DNA of 64,000 bases. Source: Amphibalanus amphitrite. Lineage: Eukaryota > Arthropoda > Thecostraca > Balanomorpha > Balanidae. A program made the translations under genes and the position numbers. The stretch covers positions 1 to 64,000 of the forward strand of contig NW_024882983.1 in NCBI RefSeq assembly GCF_019059575.1. Reading direction: 5' to 3'. The notes beneath the pieces are model-generated. The model was not told where the DNA came from. It was given only the letters and a program-made list of their open reading frames with translations, and searched no databases. Below, piece by piece: positions 32,301-42,592 of the stretch. Every line of letters begins with the position of its first letter. The stretch's first letter is position 1.

Positions 32301-33116
32301 AACCGCACAAAACTCTTGAAACTTAGCCCAGTCTGCCTTCTTCAAATTCCACCGAGGAATAAAAGCGGAAGTAGCATCGTCATCAGATCGGAAAGTTGTA
32401 CAAAGCTTGATTAGATAGTGATCACTGTGGTGAACATCTGTATCCACTATCCAATCAAAAAGGGCAGCGATTTGTGGAGAACATATCGAAAGATCGATTG
32501 CAGATTCACTGTTGTGTGCTAAAGAAAAATGTGTGTTTTCTCCTGTGTTAAGGAGAACCAGGTGATTCGTGTCGAGAAAGCGTTCAACTATTTCACCGCG
32601 ATCATCGGGTACTCTAATGTTACGGCCCCACATCGGACTGTGGGCATTAAAGTCTCCGAGTAAGAGAAATGGATGTCGGAACTGTGCTATTAGACGGTTG
32701 AGATTTCTTTCAAGTGTGTGGTTATCTGTGTTCGGAGGAATGTAGATGGAGCAAATGTCTAAATTCCGTCCGTGCAAACGGATAGTGCAAGCCACCGCTT
32801 GCAATGGAGTGTTGAGCGTTATCAAATCATGTACGTAGTCATTGCTGATGTATAAAGCGGAGCCGCCGTGGCGCCGCTCTCCTTCAGTCTCATCGTATCG
32901 ATATAACGAATAGTTGAACAGCGAAAAGTTATATGGATCGGTTGGAAGTAACCATGTTTCTTGTAGCGCTATTACTATGGGTGCTAGTAGAAGAAAGATC
33001 ATTTTGCTTTCGGCCCAGTTCGAAACTAGGCCTCTGCAGTTCCACTGGAGTATGCTGTTTATTGTTGTTCTAAGAGAGAGTACCTGTTTGTTACACCACG
33101 ACGGGGCGAAGCCCAA
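29301..33116 (-). CDS. LINE ORF2: endonuclease, reverse transcriptase, RNase H
   Basis: This 1271-residue polyprotein nicks target DNA and copies the LINE RNA into the break. The N-terminal apurinic-type endonuclease shows WNCRG (from about residue 25), LQETW with catalytic Glu53, LLGDFNAHS and SDHYLI. The central reverse transcriptase has PENYRPISL, FLDISRAYD (motif A), GLPQGSCLSP (motif B) and FADD (motif C). The RNase H domain shows YTDGS, the Glu of TAEQHAVLEAL, TDSRS and HSGIHGNVQADKYA, so its acidic residues are intact. A C-terminal CxxC-x7-H-x4-C knuckle (CNVC...HIIIQC) follows. The start overlaps the end of ORF1 by 58 bp in another frame, so ORF2 is probably reached by reinitiation. 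No internal stop or frameshift is seen. Confidence 0.94.
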   Translation of the reverse strand: MGFAPSWCNKQVLSLRTTINSILQWNCRGLVSNWAESKMIFLLLAPIVIALQETWLLPTDPYNFSLFNYSLYRYDETEGERRHGGSALYISNDYVHDLITLNTPLQAVACTIRLHGRNLDICSIYIPPNTDNHTLERNLNRLIAQFRHPFLLLGDFNAHSPMWGRNIRVPDDRGEIVERFLDTNHLVLLNTGENTHFSLAHNSESAIDLSICSPQIAALFDWIVDTDVHHSDHYLIKLCTTFRSDDDATSAFIPRWNLKKADWAKFQEFCAVDHEQFHSPEQGITFLTNTILSAANNSIPTTTPPGRKRVPWWSSEVARALAKRKRAFRRYLRLRDEESLILRNRERAKCRRIIREAKKASWRSFLSQFNTQTPLSKIWSLVRSLSGKRTFSSLPILHINNATITDPQQVVNTIAETFSRYSSTTNYRAGFIEEFRRTSTLPPNAFRSNNTETYNDAFSLSELLDAISSTGNTSIGPDKLHYSFFRHLPDNTLNFMLFTLNELWTRCIFPEDWRSANVIPLPKPGKDRRNPENYRPISLTSCFGKIFERMVGKRLEWFLETNNLLSKFQSGFRKNHSTYDHIVRLETDIRKAFKHKRHTTAVFLDISRAYDMVYRPALIWKLHRLGLRGHLAHYLVGFLSGMRHFRLRCRSLHSNIYSLENGLPQGSCLSPILFNIMINDLFDTVPQGISYSLFADDCAIWCTDSDSEHSIPRLQIALNNIDGWSRKNGFVFSPAKSAVMTFTKNTHMRDTSHLRLSGNIIPRVASFKFLGIVLDSRLSMVKHVQHVKAKCSKRLNLFRCIAGTEFGADRKTMLRLYKAIVLPIIEYGGVIYSGASENTLKKLDTIQNTFIRIAIGAMKTTPIPSLQVEAVVPPLQIRRMEQSLRFIAKLSYHPYHSTHPSLRVLPFIHHNYLGPAERRSGLTIASRARKFSTYLNYIQPNILPLPKLNIVPWRRKDREVLFLFDCSKKHMTIEEVQQQFYQVREQFQDFHFIYTDGSKSGHRTSNAIFYNGDEQIVSQIRLQNETSIFTAEQHAVLEALKLTQNKQWNKVVICTDSRSVIQSLQSKHPSSPLHIHIYNLHQTLSTNGVQIKFIWIPGHSGIHGNVQADKYARNALALTHITNIPIEYQSIKTILTQKTLRLWRKQWLEVTRATQLRRIKKDITEWQSSNRNNREEEKVLARLRLGHTWYTHSYIYKQDAQPTCNVCRTPVTVEHIIIQCPKYERERHKLRNHCNRHGLPFTLATILGDSEDGLQDLLFHFLRNTDLFTRL

Positions 33117-34627
33117 CTAGACGCACGGTTGTGGCCCATTGCTACTCGGATAGGTGGACGTGACGTGCGTGTGCCTGAGGACTGTCTATCCTCTGATGGA
33201 GGCTGGGGGCGGGGTCCTTTCGTGCGCTGGACCCTCATCCATCCTGCAGTGGAGCGACCAGCTCCGGTGGAGGGCTTTGGCTGCTGACCGATCTCCTGTG
33301 AGACCTCGGGCTGTGAGTCGGGAGGGGAGGAAGGCATTGGGTCACCAAAAATGGTCTCGGTTGCGGCGTTGGTGTTCGTAGATGTGGTCGTAGAGGCAGT
33401 CAGGGGTTTCAGACACTGAAGAGGGGGGAGTGCTGAGATCGGGTCAGTCTGAGTACTGCATGAGGTGGTCTCTGTACGGGCGGCCTTGGCATAAGACCGA
33501 CCAGGAGCCGGAGTGGCTGTTTCGGCTTCCACACGGCGACGAGCGTCGGGGTAGGAGCAGCCGGACTGAGCTTTGATCTCGCAGATGCGCTTTTCCTTCT
33601 TCCACGTGGGGCACTGAGAGGAAGAGACTGAATGTTCCGAGCTACCACAGCTGAGACAAGTAACTGGTTTGGTGCAAGCAGAGTCCGCATGAGGGGCTTC
33701 ACCACACTTCTGACAGCGGGCAGCCTGACGGCAAGTGGCACTGCCGTGACCGAATCGCTGACACTTGAAACAGCGGAGCGGATTGGGAATGAAAACGCGG
33801 ACGTCTTTCTTGAGCCAGCCGATGGCGATCTTCTCGGGCAGGGTGGTGGAGTCGAAAGTCAGAACGAGCAAACTAGTGTCCCGTCGCTGACCATCGCGGA
33901 AGGTAGTCAGCCGTCTGACGTGTGTTACTCCCTCTCCTCTCAGGTCTGACTGGATCTCATCCTCGGTCATGTGGCGGATCTCGGGGGCAAAAATCGTGCC
34001 TTTGCAAGAGTTGCGACTCTGGTGGAGAGAGATTGTCACCTGTTTGCCACAGAACATGGTTGTCTTCAGGAGTGCTTTTGTGTCCCTTCGGTTGTGAGTT
34101 TTGATCACGAGAGTGCCGTTAGCTGGAGCTTCGATATCGGGGCCATGCTGACCACAGATAGCAGCGATCTGCTTCTGAGGCCAAAAAACGTTGATCTTCC
34201 GGAAAGAGAAGTCACTATCGCTAGCCTTCACTACCAGATAAGAGCCGTCGAGAGCCAAGTACGGTTCGAGTGGAGAGCGATCGACAGAAGCACAGGCAGG
34301 TGCGTTGGCCAAGTTCGTGCGCGGGTCAGAGCTCCGGGAGTGGTCGGTGGACGGGCGAGGGTCATGGCTCCGGGCGAGGTCGGTAGACGAGCGAGGGTCA
34401 GAGTGCCGGGCGGGGTCAGAGGTCAGGTCAGCGGTCAGGGCGTGGTCAGTGGACGAGCGAGGGTCGGTACCGGGTAGATCAGTCGAAGGGTGGGTAGAGG
34501 AGGGAGGGTTGACGGTCGGGCGGGAGTCGGTGTCCATGGCAGGGGGAGGAGTCGGATTTAGAGGGGAATCAGAGTCGGATTCGGAATAGGAGTCGGATAG
34601 CGGGCGCTGACGGCGCCGCTTCCCCAT
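33059..34627 (-). CDS. LINE ORF1: nucleic-acid-binding protein with CCHC knuckles
   Basis: A 522-residue protein expected to coat LINE RNA. The N-terminus is basic then Ser/Asp/Pro-rich, with an internally repeated DPRSSTDHAL-like segment that corresponds to a short tandem repeat at about 34320-34480. In the second half lie three zinc knuckles in a row: CFKCQRFGHGSATC, CQKCGEAPHADSAC and CLSCGSSEHSVSSSQC; the third has two extra residues before its last Cys. A Thr/Pro-rich C-terminus follows. Length and layout fit ORF1 of I/Jockey-type LINEs. The start is the first ATG after the 5' UTR (MGKRRRQRP). Confidence 0.92.
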   Translation of the reverse strand: MGKRRRQRPLSDSYSESDSDSPLNPTPPPAMDTDSRPTVNPPSSTHPSTDLPGTDPRSSTDHALTADLTSDPARHSDPRSSTDLARSHDPRPSTDHSRSSDPRTNLANAPACASVDRSPLEPYLALDGSYLVVKASDSDFSFRKINVFWPQKQIAAICGQHGPDIEAPANGTLVIKTHNRRDTKALLKTTMFCGKQVTISLHQSRNSCKGTIFAPEIRHMTEDEIQSDLRGEGVTHVRRLTTFRDGQRRDTSLLVLTFDSTTLPEKIAIGWLKKDVRVFIPNPLRCFKCQRFGHGSATCRQAARCQKCGEAPHADSACTKPVTCLSCGSSEHSVSSSQCPTWKKEKRICEIKAQSGCSYPDARRRVEAETATPAPGRSYAKAARTETTSCSTQTDPISALPPLQCLKPLTASTTTSTNTNAATETIFGDPMPSSPPDSQPEVSQEIGQQPKPSTGAGRSTAGWMRVQRTKGPRPQPPSEDRQSSGTRTSRPPIRVAMGHNRASSWASPRRGVTNRYSLLEQQ

Positions 34628-34795
34628 CGTGGGGCAACTGGATGCGGTTGTGGGCAGTGAGGGGGGTTGAGTTGGAACAAGCGGTAAAAGGTTGGATGTG
34701 AGGGATGGGACGCGCGTAGGAGAGCTCTCAAAACAAACCCGTGAAATGCCAACTGCCGAAGCAAGTTAACGATCACCTTAGCCTGTGGTGTCCCC

Positions 34796-35346
34796 AATGC
34801 TTTCGTGACCTATATAAGAATCAAAATGGTTTCACTTGGTAGTTTCGGAAGAAAAAGCGTTGCCAATCGTCCCGTGATGAATATTGCAGAGGTTTTAAAG
34901 ATGCACCCTAACAATTGTACTTTCGCCCCCACTTGAAAACCGCCAAACAATGTGCCAATGTATCATTGGTTCAAAAAAAAAGTTAAAAAATTGTAATTCA
35001 AAACTGTATGAGACAGCGCCATCTACTTGTAACAGTAGATCCAACTCCTTCAGGGCAGGTTATGTAAAGGTTCGCCATCCACGGATACGCGTTTACGATA
35101 CCTCGAGTAGTTCCAACTCTTTCAGTGAGGGCTGTGCCAATGACTCGACACCCGCGGGGACAATATCCGGTGCTGGGTAGCTACCTTACTGCAGACTGTG
35201 GGTACAGTGCATATTTACGAGTAATAAGGCAGGCAAGTCTGCTTACCCTCTTGCTACAATCTGGACATGGCGAGTTAATACACATATACCACCCGCAGAG
35301 CAACGCTTAATTCGCCAGCTTCGGGTGGAATTGTTTGCAGTGTAAG
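34796..35346. other. Unassigned stretch
   Basis: I recognise no gene or repeat; open frames are all under 80 codons. Confidence 0.55.
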
Positions 35347-35348
35347 TA

Positions 35349-35611
35349 GGGGAGAGTGGGGTAATTTGGCCGGTGGTGTAAATTGGCCGCCCCCACCTGT
35401 ACGATGTCTAATAAAAGTGAGTGAAATAACTCTAGTCTCTATTCATTTTTTATGGGTAGAAATAACTGGAGGACAAATGTCAAAACTTTGCCCCTCGTAG
35501 TTTTATTCAAAATTAATAAAACGTTAATTTCATTAGAAAATGGTAACTTTTACTTCTGTTTACAAAGTTGTATAACATGTAGTATTTGGGCTAAAAACGA
35601 ATTAAGACATT
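35349..35611. mobile_element. Truncated copy of the GGGGAGAGTGGGG TIR element
   Basis: TA precedes the tip GGGGAGAGTGGGGTAA at 35349, the same end as at 24956. The rest is AT-rich and is cut off at about 35611 by the macrosatellite. No right end is present. Confidence 0.65.
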
Positions 35612-36993
35612 ACTAGAGGTACAGGTTTACGCGATAACTATATGTTTTGATTTATGTTATGTTACGGGTGCATTAGTTTGGGTGATTGACTTGTATTTTT
35701 ATCTGTATTATTTGGGTAGATTTGGGTAGCTGTTTTTAATTAAACTGTAAGGCGGGCCCGGGCAGCGCTTGTCGAACAGCACTGCGGATCCGAAGGTTGG
35801 GACTTGAATTGTGAAAAACCGCCCGCCGCCGCAAAACGCAAACACCGCAAAACGCGCAAAACGCCAACGCAAACTTCGCAAAAAAAGAAACAATCGCCCG
35901 CCCGTCGAAAACCGCAGAAAAAACGCAAAAAAGCCGCAAAAAAAACGCCCGTCCGCCGCAAAACGCAAACACCGCAAAAAAACGCAAACACCGCTACCGC
36001 AAAAAAGCGCGCATCGCCCGCCGCCAACCGCGAAACGCCGCAAAAAACGGCCGCCCGCCGCAAACCGCAACACCGCAAATAACGGCCGGCCGCCGGCAAC
36101 CGCAAAACGCCGCAAAAAAAACGGCCGCCCGCCGCCAAACGCAGACACCGCAAAAACACCCGCAACGCCCGCCCGCCCGCCGCCAATTGCCAAACACAAA
36201 CACCGCAAAAAACGCAAATACCGCCGCAAAAAACGCCCGCAGTGCACGCCCGCCCGCCTACCCTACTCTACCCTACTCCTAGTCTACCCTACTCCTACTC
36301 TACCCTACCCTACCCCTACTCTACCCTACTCCTACTCTACCCTACTCATACACTACCCTACACTACACTACACTACACTACCCTACCCTACCCTACCCTA
36401 CCCTACCCTACCCTACACTACACTACACTACCACCGACAGTCCAAGTTTCAGCTAAATCGGCCCAGAAACGGCTGAGATGTTGCAAAAATAAATTAATTG
36501 TATTTTCTGGTGAATCCCCTTGGCCAGCGGTGCCTTGTGTCGGCCTTCGTTGTCAAAGGTCAATGACCTGCCGGCTCTAATGCTTTTCACTCAGTTTTTC
36601 AAGCGAACAACTGAGCCTAAAGCACGTGCCCTCTGCTCGGCGCCGGTCGCGGCCCCACCACGTGCACACCGCTGAACCCGCACTCTCGAAAAGTTGATAC
36701 GACAAATGGGTGCACGCATCCGACTTTCCGTGAAAATTTCACCCCCGTAGCCCTTACCGTTCCCGAGCAATAGCGTGTTTTTGCCAATTCTAATGTTAAC
36801 CCTATGGGCGCGCGAGCACGCGCCGCGGGCGCACCCCTGGCCGCATCATGTCCAAAATTTAATACGACCTACGAGTAAAGATGGCCCACATTTCTGTAAA
36901 ATTTCACGGCCGTAGGTCAACGGACGCCGCCGCAATAAGCGCTACAAAGTGACTACGTCGCACACGGCGGATTATTTAGGATTTATAATATAG
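35612..36993 (+). repeat. Macrosatellite unit 1 (1382 bp)
   Basis: Begins ACTAGAGGTACAGGTTTACG and ends in GGATTTATAATATAG. Inside, in order: a 150-bp head; a CG-rich degenerate minisatellite of CGCAAAACGCAAACACCGC type (35818-36235); a TACCC/TACTC array (36246-36431); a conserved tail with CAGCTAAATCGGCCCAGAAA; and three copies of the shared 45-bp module. Long lysine/arginine/proline frames across the CG-rich part are by-products of the repeat. Confidence 0.88.
36246..36431 (+). repeat. TACCC-type pentamer array, unit 1
   Basis: Mixed CCCTA, CTCTA and ACACTA pentamers and hexamers. Confidence 0.9.
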
Positions 36994-37684
36994 ACTAGAG
37001 GTACAGGTTTACGCGATAACTGTATGTTTTGATTTATGTTATGTTACGGGTGCATTAGTTTGGGTGATTGACTTGTATTTTTATCTGTATTATTTGGGTA
37101 GATTTGGGTAGCTGTTTTTAATTAAACTGTAAGGCGGGCCCGGGCAGCGCTTGTCGAACAGCACTGCGGATCCGAAGGTTGGGACTTGAATTGTGAAAAA
37201 CCGCCCGCCCGCCGCAAAACGCAAACACCGCAAAACGCGCAAAACGCCAACGCAAACTTCGCAAAAAAGAAACAATCGCCCGCCCGTCGAAAACCGCAGA
37301 AAAACGCAAAAAAGCCGCAAAAAACGCCCGTCCGCTGCAAAACGCAAACACCGCAAAAAACGCAAACACCGCCGCCGCAAAAAAAGCCCGCATCGCCCGC
37401 CGCCAACCGCGAAACGCCGCAAAAAACGGCCGCCCGCCGCAAACCGCAACACCGCAAATAACGGCCGGCCGCCGGCAACCGCAAAACGCCGCAAAAAAAC
37501 GGCCGCCCGCCGCAAACCGCAAAAACGGCCGCCCGCCGCAAACCGCCGCAAAAAACGGCCGTCCGCCGCCAAACGCAGCCACCGCAAAAACACCCGCAAC
37601 GCCCGCCCGCCCGCCGCCAAACACAAACACCGCAAAAAACGCAAATACCGCCGCAAAAAAAAAACGCCCGCAACGCACGCCCGC

Positions 37685-37973
37685 CCGCCTACCCTACTCT
37701 ACCCTACTCTACCCTACTCCTACTCTACCCTACCCCTACTCTACCCTACTCCTACTCTACCCTACTCCTACACTACCCCTACTCCTACACTACCCCTCCT
37801 CCTACACTACCCCTACTCCTACACTACCCCTTCTCCTACACTACCCTACTCCTACACTACACTACACTACACTACACTACACTACACTACACTACACTAC
37901 ACTACCCTACCCTACCCTACCCTACCCTACCCTACCCTACCCTACCCTACCCTACCCTACACTACACTACCAC
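37685..37973 (+). repeat. TACCC-type pentamer array, unit 2
   Basis: Blocks of CCCTACTCCTA, then ACACTA, then pure CCCTA repeats. Confidence 0.9.
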
Positions 37974-38375
37974 CGACAGTCCAAGTTTCAGCTAAATCGG
38001 CCCAGAAACGGCTGAGATACTGCAAAAACAAATTAATAGTATTTACTGGCGAATCCCCTTGGCGAGCGGTGCCTTGTGTCGGCCTTCGTTGTCAAAAGTT
38101 AATGACCTGCCGGCTCTAATGCTTTTCACTAAGTTTTTTAAGCGAACAACTGAGCCTAAAGCACGTGCCCTCTGCTCGGCGCCGGTCGCGGCCCCACCAC
38201 GTGCACACCGCTGAACCCGCACCCTCGAAAATTTAATACGACAAATGAGTGCACGCGTCCGACTTGCAGTGAAAATTTCACCCCCGTAGCCCCTACCGTT
38301 CTCGAGCAATAGCGTGTTTTTGCCGATTCTAATGTTAACCCTATGGGCACGCGAGCACGCGCCGCGGGCGCACCC

Positions 38376-40110
38376 TAGAGGTCTGCACCGGCCGGCTGCA
38401 GCCGCGGCTGGCTGCAGCCCCACGGCTGTGGGCCGGGGCGGCTGCAAATATCTCCAAGAACACGGCTACGGCTGTGGCCACGGCTGTGAGATTTCAAGCT
38501 CAATCTTAAGTACTCAAATATAAAATTTTAAATCCTTAATCTTACATTCTTATAAGCAGTCTAGCCTGTAAAAATCATGCAAAGGATGCCCAGCAACATT
38601 GAAAGTGGTGAAGCCTTTGAAAACCTGTAATGGTTTTACCATTTGCTGTAGGGGAGTTTGCACTCTGGTACAGAATACTAATTATAGGTACCAAATGTTC
38701 CTTCATCACCAAGACTTTACAGTTTCAGAAAATGCAACATGTTGCATTGTCACATCCCTCTCAAATCAATCTCACCTGGTCATTAGGAGAGCACCTTACA
38801 GCTATTGAAGACGAGCGTTCAATGATTCTTTCAGGTAATAAAAAAAGAAATCACGCCTAGGTAAGGGCAGGTAAAGGCTTCATAAAATATTATCTAAAAT
38901 AACTCTTAGATGTAAGATGTATTTCTGGATTTTCGGCAAGTCCAATTACATAATATAAAACTGGTGCTTTATGTTCTAACTGGTGTGTGAGTGACCGCTA
39001 ACAGAAAATGCTGATCAACGAAGCCAATGAAATTAGATAATAAGTGAGCATGAACCTTACTTACGGCTAATTTACATGATGGTGAAAACCCTGAACACGT
39101 AATTCACATGACGGTGAAAACCCTGAACACAATATTTCTTACGCGAGCTGTTGACTTTACTAATACAATGACGTCTTCTTCTGAAAATGTTAAAATTTGA
39201 TAATTTATCTTTGTTTGAGAGCGAGTTTTTAACTGTACAGCATTATTATTTATTAGTTATAATTTTTATGGCTGTTTATAGTGACACAAAACAATTTATT
39301 GCCACTTCTTTGCTATTGACGTCATTAAAAACTCAAGTAAAATTTTTAATTGAAAGAGGCAATTGTGGCGCGCACGTCCTTGGGGATTTGAGCGAAGATC
39401 ATTATTTGGAAAAATCAAAATAGATGAATGTGGTTCTTTCTTGGATGCTCACTAGTGTTTTGATGCCTTGCATATCAAATTAGTTTGAGACTTGCTCAGA
39501 AGGCTGCTTCAAGCCTGGCATATCACACCCCAGAAAAAATGCAAGGTAAGAAAGAAGCAAGAGTTTTGACCAGACAATCACTGTTTGACAGTCCATCAAC
39601 TTCAGTTCAAGTTTCATTTTCCATACCTAACATTGATCATGAAAAGCATCAGAGTCTGTTGTTCTGTCCCACAACCATGCTTCAGGATTTGGCATTAGAT
39701 GTCTACACTGCTAGTGCTTCTATTCTGGTTCGTTGTTTGTTTTCTGTTGATGTAGGTATACCTACCTACCTACCCATCTTTCTTAACCCCTTGCAAGGGC
39801 TTGTGTACCTAGGTACCTATGCGATGCGCATCAGGCTTCAGGCCTTCAGCCTAAAGCCAGATACACAACCACTTAACCTATGATGCTTCATGAGCTTGAG
39901 AATCTGTAGCCCATTGCAATGTGCTTTTAGCTAAATGTTTCAACTAAAAACAACTTATTTTGTACTATTTGGTTGCATTTCATTGAAAGTATCCACGGCC
40001 GGCTGACGGCTGGCTGCCCACAGTTTGCCACGGCTGTGGGCGGCTGTGGCTGTGGAGCCACGGCTGCGGGGCGGCTAGGCTGTGGAAAATTGCAGCCGTG
40101 CAGAACTCTA
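38376..40110. mobile_element. hAT element, 8-bp TSD, decayed transposase
   Basis: Ends TAGAGGTCTGCACCGGC and, inverted, TAGAGTTCTGCACGGC. GCGCACCC is duplicated at 38368-38375 and 40111-40118. Both subterminal regions are dense in GGCTG/CAGCC words (38392-38485 and 39990-40100), plausible transposase-binding sites. The element is 1735 bp and retains a recognisable C-terminal dimerisation segment of hAT transposase at 39485-39883, but not a whole gene. Confidence 0.92.
39485..39883 (+). pseudogene. hAT transposase C-terminal remnant
   Basis: In this 132-codon frame the segment LALDVYTASASILVRCLFSV matches the hAT C-terminal dimerisation signature (LA.DVL..PASSA..ERLFS), with several family-invariant positions altered: the usual Pro-Ala-Ser-Ser and Glu-Arg are changed. 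Everything N-terminal, including the catalytic DDE core, is missing or unrecognisable. Confidence 0.65.
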
Positions 40111-40478
40111 GCGCACCCCCGGCCGCATCATGTCCAAAATTTAATACGACCTACGTGTAAAGGTGGCCCACATCGCTGTAAAATTTCACGGCCGTAGGTC
40201 AACAGACGCCGCCGCAATAAGCGCTACAAAGTGACTACGTCGCACACGGCGGATTATTTAGGATTTATAATATAGACTAGAGGTACAGGTTTACGCGATA
40301 ACTGTATGTTTTGATATGTATGATAAACGGATGCATTAGTTTGGGTGTAGAAACTTGCATTTTTATTGGTATTATTTGTGTAGAACTGGGTAACTGCTTT
40401 TAATTGAACTATAAAGTATGATGGTGATGCATGCGAGTTGTTCGAGCCCTTAATAAGTTAGGATGTTACTCAATTCAA

Positions 40479-41165
40479 CCCTACCCTACCCTACCCTACC
40501 CCTACCCCTAACCTACCCTACCCTACCCTACCCCTACCCTACCCCTACCCTACCCTACCCTACCCTACCCTACCCCTACCCTACCCCTACCCTACCCTGC
40601 CCCTACCTCTACCCCTACACTACCCTACCTTACCATACCATACCCCACCCTACCCTACCCTACCCTTACACTACCCTACCCTACCCTACCCTACCCTACC
40701 CTACCCTACCCCTACCCCTACCCTACTGTACCCTACCCTACCCTACCCTACCCCTACACTACCCTACCCTACCCTACCCTACACTACCCTACCCTACCCT
40801 ACCCTACCCTACCCTACCCTACCCTACCCTTACACTACCCTACCCTACCCTTACCCTACCCTACCCTACCCCTACCCTACACTACCCTAACCTACCCTAC
40901 CCTACCCTACCCTACCCCACCCTATAACTACCCTACCCTACCCTACCCTACCCTACCCTACCCTACCCTACCCTACCCTACCCCTACCCTACAATTCCCT
41001 ACCCTACCCTACCCTACCCTACCCTACAATCCCCTACCCAACCCTACCCTACAATTCCCTACCCTACCTTACCCTACCCTACCCTACAATCCCCTACCCA
41101 ACCCTACCCTACCCTACCCTACCCTACCCTACCCTACCCTACCCTACCCTACCCTACCCTACACT
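40479..41165 (+). repeat. TACCC pentamer array, unit 3
   Basis: About 690 bp of CCCTA with occasional CCCCTA, ACACTA and CAATCCCCTA variants. The minus strand is (TAGGG)n, which has G-quadruplex potential. Confidence 0.94.
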
Positions 41166-42592
41166 ACCACCGACAGTCCAAGTTTCAGCTAAATCGGCCC
41201 AGAAACGGCTGAGATATTGCAAAAACAAATTAATTGTATTTACTGGCGAATCCTCTTGGCGAGCGGTGCCTTGTGTCGGCCTTCGTTGTCAAAGGTCAAT
41301 GACCTGCCGGCCCACTCAGTTTTTTAAGCGAACAACTGTGCCTAAAGCACGTGCCCTCTGCTCGGCGCCGGTCGCGGCCCCACCACGTGCACACCGCTGA
41401 ACCAACCCCCTCGAAAATTTAATACGACAAATGAGTGCACGCGTCCGACTTGCAGTGAAAATTTCACCCCCGTAGCCCTTACCGTTCCCGAGCAATAGCG
41501 TGTTTTTGCCGATTCTAATGTTAACCCTATGGGCACGCGAGCACGCGCCGCGGGCGCACCCTCGGCCGCATCATGTCCAAAATTTAATACGACCTACGTG
41601 TAAAGGTGGCCCACATCGCTGTAAAATTTCACGGCCGTAGGCAGGGTTGTATACCAATCAAGTCGATTGAATTGATTGATTTGATTCAACGCGTATTTTG
41701 AGTTGATTGGATTGAGTCGATTGACTTTTCGAGATGACTGGTTGACTGACTCGTTTGACTTTAGCGACTGGTTGACTGATTTGATTCCCGAAAATTAGAG
41801 TGACTCGTATGATTGAGTCCATTGAATGGAAAGTTGAAATAAGTTTTAGTTGACGAAAAATAATGACACCAATTGATGACATCAAAGATCACAAAACTAC
41901 ACTGAAAACTGCTTGTCATCACAACTGCAATATGGGGTAGATGGCCAAATAAAGAACAGGGCCTAAACATGAACAGCCAACTTTGACTTTCAACTGCAAT
42001 AACTGCTCCAATCCTGTGATAGAACCTGGCGATGCACCTACCTACCTTTCTGCACTCAGCAGGAAACTTTTTTTTTAATCCAGATGATAAAGTGCAAGGC
42101 CCTATATACTAAAAAAGTGTGATTAATTACTAATTCACATCTCCACATCTCCTCAGAAACAACCCACTGAACTCTATAAATATCTTGATAAATATCTGAA
42201 ACCCCTACAAAAATAACTGAAACAAAAGCGCCGTTTTCGTCTCGCTAATTACGTTTACATTAATAGCTAATTTGCTGCATTGTTTAATTTGCAGCAGAAC
42301 GTTTGTTGATCCTTTTCTCCTGAGAGCCTAGGCATAACATATTTAATATATTTCATTTTCCTTAAAATATTTTACCGAATATTATTAAGTGGTTTTATTT
42401 CAAATGAAATAATAATTAAAACGAAATTGGTGTTGTACAACCGATTTATTTTATGATGATCTACCATACTACATGATAATCAATGACGTCATCTTACCAA
42501 AAAATCAAAAGACGTAGAATAAGGATTTATAAAAGCTTAGCATACTTCTTGGCAAAACGTTTTCTTTGTTTTTTTTTTCGCAGTCGCACCAA

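Larger units (their letters stand above)
29211..34784 (-). mobile_element. Apparently full-length I-like LINE with two ORFs and 11-bp TSD
   Basis: The element spans ORF1 (34627-33059), ORF2 (33116-29301), a 5' UTR of about 155 bp and a 3' UTR of about 90 bp ending in a CAAT/TCAA tail. GTGGTGTCCCC (plus strand) is duplicated exactly at 29198-29208 and 34785-34795. Both ORFs are uninterrupted and all catalytic motifs I checked are present, so it may be young. The endonuclease-RT-RNase H order plus a C-terminal CCHC knuckle place it near the I group of the Jockey superfamily. The 3' UTR hairpin at 29234-29266 is shared with the neighbouring SINE. Confidence 0.92.
36994..40275 (+). repeat. Macrosatellite unit 2, hosting a hAT element
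   Basis: Same layout as unit 1: a CG-rich minisatellite at 37199-37680, a TACCC/TACTC/TACAC array at 37685-37973, and a tail. The hAT element 38376-40110 interrupts it. Without the insertion and its TSD the unit is about 1540 bp; the extra length comes from the two internal arrays. Confidence 0.88.

Noticed and set aside
35708-38119. Long Lys/Arg/Pro-rich frames (up to 308 codons) and Cys/Gly/Phe-rich opposite-strand frames
   Set aside because: They lie in a CG-rich minisatellite and TACCC arrays with no stops in several frames at once; there are no domains and no start context.
40463-40927. 154-codon YPTLP repeat frame
   Set aside because: Direct translation of the TACCC pentamer array.
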